Made by a program: the position numbers and the translations under genes. This document shows positions 7,284 to 12,366 of a stretch of DNA of 12,366 nt, in pieces (the stretch's first letter is position 1; every line of letters starts with the position of its first letter). The notes under the pieces are model-generated. The model saw only the letters and a list, made by a program, of their open reading frames with translations, made no database searches and had not been told where the DNA came from. This stretch comes from Planctomycetota bacterium. GTDB taxonomy: Bacteria > Planctomycetota > Phycisphaerae > UBA1845. The stretch spans positions 1 through 12,366 of the forward strand of contig JADFMZ010000055.1 of the NCBI GenBank assembly GCA_022563615.1, written 5' to 3'.

Positions 7284-7311
7284 CACGAAGGACGAATGTC
7301 GAATAGCGAAT
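7284..7311. repeat. Degenerate heptanucleotide repeat, consensus NNCGAAT
   Basis: Four consecutive 7-nt units run CACGAAG, GACGAAT, GTCGAAT, AGCGAAT, then the sequence continues TCTAAAC. The pattern resembles 'GACGAATG'-type intergenic repeats I recall from several environmental bacterial genomes. It lies about 50 bp beyond the 3' end of the TolB/TPR kinase gene. Function unknown. Confidence 0.6.
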
Positions 7312-7361
7312 TCTAAACGGGAAATCCTCTATTGGCATTCTCGCATCGGTGATTCTGCGCC

Positions 7362-9857
7362 TTACGGCTCCAGCCCGACGCGTCCCAGCAGGTCGTTGAA
7401 CCGCGGGTCGTCGCGCAGCATGTCAAAGTATGCGCTGATTTTAAGGTCTAGCAAATCGCGACCACGCTGGGCAAAGATCTTTTCCAACCATTCAAATGCC
7501 TTGTCTTGTTCTCCAAGAGCTGCGAAGATCTTTGCTATGCCCCCCGCGGAGACATACTCCTGGGTCGAGAGGACTATCAGCGTATCAACTATCTTCACGG
7601 CCTCGGGTCGATTCCCTGACATGGCGTAGGCGACTGCGAGCCACGCGCTTCGCGCTGGATCCTGCCCGGTGCGTTCACTCAGCTCCTTAAACTCTGCGAT
7701 CGCTTCATCAAACATCCCCTTTGCCAGATAAGCAGAACCAAGGTTGCTGCGGGCGACGGGGAAGTTCGGGTCCATTTCGAGGACCTTTCTGGCCTGTTCG
7801 ATCGCCTCGTCGTATCGGCGCGCCCCATACGCGTGGAATGACAGATTCGCGTTGATGATCAGCGAGAGCGGATCAAGTTCATGGGCGAGCCTGACCTGTG
7901 CCATCCCTTCATCGTACCGACCCTGGTACAGCAGAAGTAACCCATACCATTGGTGAGCCGAAGGGTATTTGGGGTTAAGCTCGATCGCCCGCCGGTATTC
8001 CCGTTCCGCGGCGAGCCAATCCCAATCATAATCCATCATGATTATTGCCAGCGAGGCGTGGGCCTCCGACAGTGTGTCATCGAGCTGAAGCGCCCTTTGC
8101 ACGGCTGCCTTCGCTTTCGGATAGCCCTCCTTCAGAGGGAGAAAACGGTAGTAGGCGAGTAGCGAGTATGTATCAGCGAGGCCGACGTAGGCCAGTGCGT
8201 AGGTCGGGTCGATCTCGATCGCCTCGTTGAAAAACTCGCTAGCCTTTGCGAACCCGTCCTCAGACCGCTTATTCCACCAGTAGCGCCCCTTGAGATAGGC
8301 CCGATACGCCTCGGGGCTGATGGTATGCCGCGTAGCCAGTCGCTTCTTGTCTTCGCCGGTCAGCTCCAGCCGCAACGCCTGCGAAATCTGCTTGGCGATG
8401 TCCTCTTCAATCGCGAGAATGTCGGCGATCTTCCGACTGTACCGTTCGCCCCAGAGTTGGCGGTCGTTTGCCACATCCACCAGCTCCGCACGAATGCTGA
8501 GGTTCTCACCGCGCACGCTGATTCGCCCGGTCAGGACCGCTGCCACGTTCAGCTCGCGTCCTATGGTAGCGGGATTCTTTTCTCCCCCCTTGTAGCGAAA
8601 CACCGTGCTGCGTGGGACCACCCGCAGGTTGGACAGCGCCGAGAGGCTGTTGATGATGCTTGCCGGAATCTCGTCGCTGAGGTATTCGGTGTCCGGGTCG
8701 CCGCTGACATTCACAAAGGGCAGCACTGCTAAGGAATCAATGGACTCATCTTGCTCCCAAGCCAGATAGAGCAGCGCAGCCAGCACCAATACCGCGGCGG
8801 CCCCGGCGAACCATGCCCATCGCTTCCTTCGGACGGCGGGGGTCACCGTTCTGCCTGTGTCAACGTCGCGACCTACAATTTCAAGCGCGCGGGGATCCGC
8901 AGTGCTTATCCGAGCCCCAAGCGCCAGCGCGGGGTCTGCCAACCCGTCGCTTGCGCTCCGGGCTCTGGTCGCCGTACGTCCCGAATCGCTGTCGCGTTTC
9001 AGACGTTTCAGGTCGGCGCGTAAGTCAGCGGCGCTCTGGTAGCGCAGGTCGCGGTCCTTCTCCAGGGCCGTGTTGATGATGCGCTCCAACTCGGCGGGCA
9101 CGTTGGGATTCAATCGCACCGGTGCGATCGGCGCCTGATTGAGAATCGCGTTGAAGATCAGCGCGGTGGTGCGGCCGGAGAAGGCGATCCGGCCCGTGGC
9201 CATCTCGTAAAGCACCGCACCGAACGAGAACAGGTCCGTCCGGACATCGACTTCCTCTCCCCGGGCCTGCTCCGGTGACATGTAGGCCACCGTACCGAGG
9301 GCCGCGCCCGGGCTGGTCAGATGCTCTTCGGCGGTAATGGTCGGTTCACTCGCCGCCGCAACAGCCTCCCCCACCGGTCTGCGTTGGGGCGCCAGCTTGG
9401 CCAGCCCGAAATCCAGAATCTTCGCCTGACCGCGATCGGTGATGAAGATGTTCGCCGGCTTGATGTCCCGGTGGACGATCCCCTTGGCGTGGGCGGCGTC
9501 GAGGGCGTCGGCGATCTGAATCCCCAGCTCCAGCAGTTGCTCCGTCGGGACCGGGTGACCGGCGAAGCGATGTCTAAGCGTTTGCCCGTCCAGCAGCTCC
9601 ATGGCGATGAAGTGCTCGCCCTCGTGCTCGTCGATCTCGTAGATGGTGCAAATATGTGGGTGGTTCAGCGCCGAGGCGGTCCGGGCCTCGCGAAGAAAAC
9701 GCTTCAGAGCATGGTGGTCCTTTGAAAGCTCCTCAGGAAGGAATTTCAGGGCTACATGGCGGCCGAGCTTGGTGTCCTCGGCCTCGTATACCACACCCAT
9801 CCCACCGGCCCCGATCTGTTCAAGGATGTGGTAGTGTGAAACTGTCTTGCCAATCAT
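7362..9857 (-). CDS. Transmembrane Ser/Thr protein kinase with TolB-like and TPR domains
   Basis: An 831-residue receptor-type Hanks kinase. The kinase domain spans about 9-285: glycine loop GAGGMG (16-21), Lys38 in VALKFL, Glu57, catalytic HRDIKPAN (129-136), DFG (149-151) and SPE (194-196) in place of APE. All catalytic residues are present, so it is probably active. A linker (286-345) leads to one membrane helix (about 347-367, WAWFAGAAAVLVLAALLYLA). After it comes a TolB/FlgO-like domain starting SLAVLPFVNVSGDPDTEYLSD (about 375-505), then several TPR units from about 514 (for example AYRAYLKGRYWWNK and YGLLLLYQGRYDEGM) to the end. The kinase faces the cytoplasm and the TPR part should lie outside it. 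The linker carries an in-frame palindromic repeat (8912-8965) that the paralogue at 10950-12366 lacks. The ATG at 9855-9857 matches the usual MIGKTVSHYHIL N-terminus but has no Shine-Dalgarno. Ligand and substrates cannot be read from sequence. Confidence 0.95.
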   Translation of the reverse strand: MIGKTVSHYHILEQIGAGGMGVVYEAEDTKLGRHVALKFLPEELSKDHHALKRFLREARTASALNHPHICTIYEIDEHEGEHFIAMELLDGQTLRHRFAGHPVPTEQLLELGIQIADALDAAHAKGIVHRDIKPANIFITDRGQAKILDFGLAKLAPQRRPVGEAVAAASEPTITAEEHLTSPGAALGTVAYMSPEQARGEEVDVRTDLFSFGAVLYEMATGRIAFSGRTTALIFNAILNQAPIAPVRLNPNVPAELERIINTALEKDRDLRYQSAADLRADLKRLKRDSDSGRTATRARSASDGLADPALALGARISTADPRALEIVGRDVDTGRTVTPAVRRKRWAWFAGAAAVLVLAALLYLAWEQDESIDSLAVLPFVNVSGDPDTEYLSDEIPASIINSLSALSNLRVVPRSTVFRYKGGEKNPATIGRELNVAAVLTGRISVRGENLSIRAELVDVANDRQLWGERYSRKIADILAIEEDIAKQISQALRLELTGEDKKRLATRHTISPEAYRAYLKGRYWWNKRSEDGFAKASEFFNEAIEIDPTYALAYVGLADTYSLLAYYRFLPLKEGYPKAKAAVQRALQLDDTLSEAHASLAIIMMDYDWDWLAAEREYRRAIELNPKYPSAHQWYGLLLLYQGRYDEGMAQVRLAHELDPLSLIINANLSFHAYGARRYDEAIEQARKVLEMDPNFPVARSNLGSAYLAKGMFDEAIAEFKELSERTGQDPARSAWLAVAYAMSGNRPEAVKIVDTLIVLSTQEYVSAGGIAKIFAALGEQDKAFEWLEKIFAQRGRDLLDLKISAYFDMLRDDPRFNDLLGRVGLEP
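8912..8965. repeat. Palindromic repeat embedded in the kinase linker coding sequence
   Basis: Two 23-nt arms (8912-8934 and 8943-8965) are imperfect inverted repeats, 18 of 23 positions pairing, around the 8-nt loop TCTGCCAA. Read in the gene they encode most of RARSASDGLADPALALGAR. The stretch resembles a dispersed palindrome, with a core like CCAAGCGCCAGCG, that I associate with planctomycete intergenic DNA. It lies in a 42-residue segment (296-337) with no counterpart in the paralogous kinase. Confidence 0.7.
8980..9144. repeat. 165-bp near-identical duplication, copy 1 (kinase C-lobe end and linker)
   Basis: This segment matches 12202-12366 with 7 mismatches in 165 aligned bases and no gaps (about 96%). 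It encodes the end of the kinase C-lobe (LNPNVPAELERII to LRYQSAADLRADLKRLKRDS). Similarity stops abruptly at 8980; in the other copy it runs off the window, so the full length is unknown. Confidence 0.95.
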
Positions 9858-9988
9858 GGGACGGAACCCACCGCTTGTTGGTGGGCATCGTACCTCACGT
9901 CCGCAAGCGAGTCAATGTAGGCCCGGTGGTCGAGGATCTTCTGAAACTCGGTTGCCGCTTTCGCTCCCGCACCCAGGGTGTGGCGGGT
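9854..9988 (-). pseudogene. Remnant of a TPR-kinase C-terminal region
   Basis: Directly after the hydrolase TAG, in the same frame, 44 codons run open to a TGA at 9854-9856 that overlaps the ATG of the next kinase gene. There is no ATG. The translation contains GAGAKAATEFQKILDHRA. AAxEFQKILDHR is a recurring motif near the C-terminus of TolB/TPR kinases of acidobacteria and planctomycetes, where it is followed by a further TPR unit. Here the sequence after the motif (YIDSLADVRYDAHQQAVGSV) departs from the expected pattern and stops. I read it as a leftover of a kinase gene lost by recombination. The motif assignment is from memory; the open frame is a direct observation. Confidence 0.5.
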
Positions 9989-10930
9989 CTACTTCAGGTT
10001 CTCCTTGAGCCAATGCAACATCGCCGACCGGTCCTCCTCGGTGAGGACTCCGTGACGGGTGTCCCGCCAAAGGATCAGTTTGGGTGGGTTTGCCAAACGG
10101 AAAAGCGGCAGGACCGATGTGTCTTTGAGATAATCAGTGTCGTGGTTGCCGTTAATCATGAGCAGCGGACGGGGGCTGATACGGCCGATGTAGTTGGCGG
10201 GACAGGCTGCGGGAAGGTGCCCGCACTCGAGCGCGTCAAAGTGCCCACCATGCAGCAAGACGACGGCGGCCAGCCGGCGCTCAGCGCCACCGGCAATGGC
10301 ACCGACCTGAGCGCCACGGCTGAAACCCATCAGGGCAATGCGTTTGGGGTCAACATTCCTCTGTTCCACCAAGAAGTCAAACGAGCGGCTGACATCCTTC
10401 ACGGTTTGTGTTACCCAGCCCAGATACGTTCCCGGGCGGTTGTATAGTCGTTCGTGCTTCTCTTGACCGGTATACGTTTTCAATAAATCAGTGCTGCGCT
10501 CGCCGAAGTATTGCATGTCAATAGCCAGCACTTTCCACCCTGCTCGCGCTTGGAGCACCGCAAGCATCTCGATCGCCTTGCTGTCTTTTCCGGTTGCGAC
10601 ACCGCCATGCAGAAGAATTACAGCGGGCCCTTTCGGCGATACCAACACGACGGGTCGATAGAGTTGCGCGAACACGCGCACACCCGGAGTGCTCTCGAAC
10701 GATAGATGCTCTTTCCTGATACCTTCCTGCTCCGCCACATCAAGGATTCGTAGATCGAACGGTACGCGCCGATCATAGGCAAAAAAATCCAGGTACGTCT
10801 GGAACGTGCGATCGTCCACAGGGCGAGCCAGCCATTCGTCGGCGGCCGGCACCTCTTCAGCAGGTCCAACAGAAACCATCACGGACCAGATGAGGGCAAG
10901 CGCTAAGACGAGGTGAAACAGATTCTTCAT
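9989..10930 (-). CDS. Secreted alpha/beta hydrolase (esterase-like), companion of the SUMF1 kinase
   Basis: A 313-residue alpha/beta hydrolase. Residues 1-24 form a signal peptide: Lys2, a hydrophobic core LFHLVLALALIWSVMVSV, then GPA-EE as a likely cleavage region. The mature protein has an N-terminal ARPVDDRTFQTYLDFFAYDR segment, an oxyanion-type HGG (108-110), the nucleophile elbow GFSRG (Ser204), a probable acid Asp264 in NGNHDTD, and His293 in DTRHG. The triad looks complete, so an active esterase or peptidase-type enzyme is likely; the substrate is unknown. The segment before the HGG resembles the hydrolase region fused to the C-terminus of some kinase-SUMF1 proteins. The upstream gene is a kinase-PEGA-SUMF1 protein ending 19 nt away, so the two are probably one operon and functional pair. 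The start is supported by AGAAGGA 7 nt upstream. Confidence 0.92.
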   Translation of the reverse strand: MKNLFHLVLALALIWSVMVSVGPAEEVPAADEWLARPVDDRTFQTYLDFFAYDRRVPFDLRILDVAEQEGIRKEHLSFESTPGVRVFAQLYRPVVLVSPKGPAVILLHGGVATGKDSKAIEMLAVLQARAGWKVLAIDMQYFGERSTDLLKTYTGQEKHERLYNRPGTYLGWVTQTVKDVSRSFDFLVEQRNVDPKRIALMGFSRGAQVGAIAGGAERRLAAVVLLHGGHFDALECGHLPAACPANYIGRISPRPLLMINGNHDTDYLKDTSVLPLFRLANPPKLILWRDTRHGVLTEEDRSAMLHWLKENLK

Positions 10931-10937
10931 CCTGAAA

Positions 10938-10944
10938 TCCTTCT
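10938..10944 (-). promoter_or_regulatory. Ribosome binding site of the hydrolase gene
   Basis: AGAAGGA on the minus strand, 7 nt before the ATG at 10930, lies in the 19-nt gap after the kinase stop codon. It shows that the hydrolase is translated from its own initiation site and is not a read-through extension of the kinase. Confidence 0.65.
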
Positions 10945-10949
10945 CACTT

Positions 10950-12366
10950 TCATTGACGACCGGTAGCAGGCATCACTAATCGGAAGCCGATCGCCTCGTT
11001 GGCAAACGCCGGATCAAACCGCTGGGCGAGTGAATGCTGAAACACATAAACGGGATCCTGCCAGGACGCACCAACAGCAATGCGGCGCACGCCGCCCGGT
11101 ACCGAATCACTCAGCCACTCCCATACGTTCCCGACCATGTCGAAACAACCGTATGAGCTAACCCCCAAACGATACGACCCTACCGGACGAGTGTCGATCA
11201 GCCCGAAGTTCGCCCGCTGCTCGGCCGTCTTAACGTCGCTTCCCCAGGGGAAGACATCGCCGGTCTCACCAAGAGCCGCTCTCCACCACTGCTCCCAGGT
11301 GGGCAGTTCCTTGGCGAGCCAGCGCGCATAGGCGGCCGCCTCGTACCATGAGACACCGACCACGGGGTGCTTGTCCTTGCCCTCGGGATAGGTCCCACCT
11401 GACCAGAACCGTGGACCGGACAGACCGGTGCGATCAACAAAGGATTTGAGAGCCGAAGACCACGGTGTCGGTCGGCCGGCTACCATCATAGTCTCAGGCC
11501 AAAAGGTAGGATCGCGGTAACCGCCCGCCGAGACGAACTTCAAAAATTGCTCGTTGGTCACTTCGTACCGGTCGATGAGGAACGCAGGGACGGCGGCGCC
11601 GCCGGGCGCGACCAAGGACAGGCCTTCGGGGACCAGCGCCATACCATCCGAGGTTCCACCCGCCTTTGTAAGCGTCCGACTTACTAACAGGTCCTCGCCC
11701 AACTCCACCCGGACGAGGAATTCGAGGCGGTTCATCGCTTCGGCGGTCAGACGGACTAGATATTCACCGGCGACCAACGGGTAGCCGGCGGTGGGAGTTC
11801 GCCCGATGGGGACGGGTCGGCGTGTTGGAAACTTGGCGATTGGCTGCGCATAAGTTGCGGTCACGCTCGCACCGGGCGGCTTGGTCTCGATCGATAGCGT
11901 CCCCGCGACCAAGTTTCTCAGAGGCTCCATGCGTGCATCGCCGAGGTGCAGGCCTGATACGCGCAACTCGTCGAACACCTCGTCCAGACGGCCCGCCTCA
12001 GCGGCGAGTTGCACGCGAGCGACCATTGCCCGGATCCGACGGGTCTCATTATGCCGTCGGAGATAGACCCCGAACGCTCCAAGCAGAACGACAAGACTCA
12101 CAAGACCAGCATAGAGATAGGCTCGCCGCCTCCACGGTAGCTTTGCTTCCGTCAAGCGTACTTTCGCCGATTCAGATTCGACTGCGCCCGGGACAGTTCG
12201 GCCCGAATCGCTGTCGCGTTTCAGGCGCTTCAGGTCGGCGCGTAAGTCAGCGGCGCTCTGGTAGCGCAGGTCGCGGTCCTTCTCGAGGGCGGTGCTGATG
12301 ATGCGCTCCAACTCGGCGGGCACGTTGGGATTCAATCGCACCGGCGCGATCGGCGCCTGGTTGAGA
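10950..12366 (-). CDS. Ser/Thr kinase with PEGA-like and SUMF1-like domains, 3' part (cut by window edge)
   Basis: The visible part is 471 codons; the 5' end, including the catalytic core of the kinase, lies beyond 12366. An apparent start at 12341 (GTG) is only an internal valine. Counting from it, residues 1-45 are the end of the kinase C-lobe, near-identical to the other kinase here. A membrane helix follows (about 74-95, AYLYAGLVSLVVLLGAFGVYL). A PEGA-like domain spans about 147-222 (GTLSIETKPPGASV, IGRTPTAGYPLVAGEYLVRL). A SUMF1/FGE-sulfatase-like domain spans about 234-458 (LIDRYEVTNEQFLKFV, HPVVGVSWYEAAAYARWL, FPWGSDV, DMVGNVWEWLSD, IGFRLVMP). The two cysteines of true formylglycine-generating enzymes are absent; the only cysteine is Cys399. 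The domain is therefore more likely a binding or structural module outside the cytoplasmic membrane. The gene is followed closely by the hydrolase. Confidence 0.93.
   Translation of the reverse strand, partial: LNQAPIAPVRLNPNVPAELERIISTALEKDRDLRYQSAADLRADLKRLKRDSDSGRTVPGAVESESAKVRLTEAKLPWRRRAYLYAGLVSLVVLLGAFGVYLRRHNETRRIRAMVARVQLAAEAGRLDEVFDELRVSGLHLGDARMEPLRNLVAGTLSIETKPPGASVTATYAQPIAKFPTRRPVPIGRTPTAGYPLVAGEYLVRLTAEAMNRLEFLVRVELGEDLLVSRTLTKAGGTSDGMALVPEGLSLVAPGGAAVPAFLIDRYEVTNEQFLKFVSAGGYRDPTFWPETMMVAGRPTPWSSALKSFVDRTGLSGPRFWSGGTYPEGKDKHPVVGVSWYEAAAYARWLAKELPTWEQWWRAALGETGDVFPWGSDVKTAEQRANFGLIDTRPVGSYRLGVSSYGCFDMVGNVWEWLSDSVPGGVRRIAVGASWQDPVYVFQHSLAQRFDPAFANEAIGFRLVMPATGRQ
12202..12366. repeat. 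165-bp near-identical duplication, copy 2 (reaches window edge)
   Basis: Copy of 8980-9144, lying in the 5'-most visible part of the SUMF1 kinase gene. The repeat is still matching at the last base of the window, so it probably covers more of the kinase domain outside. Confidence 0.95.

Larger units (their letters stand above)
7074..7361. other. Gap between the TolB/TPR kinase and the Nramp gene, with remnants
   Basis: A 288-bp region with no intact gene. It should hold the leader of the Nramp transcript on the minus strand; I see no clear promoter or yybP-ykoY-type element. It contains a possible transposase tail on the plus strand (7156-7260), a heptamer repeat (7284-7311), and an 11-bp direct repeat GAGTCACGAAG at 7138-7148 and 7280-7290 that brackets the transposase-like stretch. 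The mixture looks like an old insertion scar. Confidence 0.5.

Noticed and set aside
12339..12341. GTG at 12341 as the start of the SUMF1 kinase gene
   Set aside because: The frame stays open to the window edge with kinase-domain residues (LNQAPIAP) before it, matching the paralogue; it is internal.

Overview
The window (about 60% GC by eye) carries eight protein-coding genes, all on the minus strand, so transcription runs from high to low coordinates. The likely source is a planctomycete or a relative. The reasons are a ThiD2-ThiE fusion, large TolB/TPR and PEGA/SUMF1 serine/threonine kinases, a PrkA-YhbH-SpoVR cluster, and a palindromic repeat of the type I associate with planctomycete genomes. 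This is a judgement from gene content, not a phylogenetic placement.

Right side (12366 to 7362): a signalling locus. It holds the 3' part of a transmembrane Ser/Thr kinase with PEGA-like and SUMF1-like domains (10950-12366, cut by the window edge). An exported alpha/beta hydrolase follows 19 nt downstream (9989-10930). Next is a short region that reads like the C-terminal scrap of another TPR kinase (9854-9988), and then a complete 831-residue kinase with TolB-like and TPR domains (7362-9857). The two kinases share a 165-bp stretch that differs at only 7 positions. The complete kinase also carries a palindromic repeat inside its linker, in frame. The locus therefore looks built by duplication and domain swapping.

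Middle (7361 to 4121): a 288-bp gap with a possible transposase tail on the plus strand and a heptanucleotide repeat, then an Nramp-like transporter that lacks the canonical metal ligands (5853-7073), a bifunctional ThiD2-ThiE thiamine gene (4616-5788), and a 495-bp non-coding gap with an inverted repeat.

Left side (4120 to 1): the conserved stress module prkA (2060-4120), yhbH (869-1966) and spoVR (864 to beyond the edge). The prkA-yhbH spacer contains a four-unit octamer repeat with a perfect 16-bp palindrome directly upstream of the yhbH start; yhbH and spoVR are 4 nt apart.

I see no CRISPR array, tRNA, rRNA, intact insertion sequence or convincing riboswitch. The most interesting signals are the split kinase-SUMF1/hydrolase pair, the repeat embedded in the kinase linker, the TPR-kinase remnant, the octamer repeat before yhbH, and the altered Nramp site.
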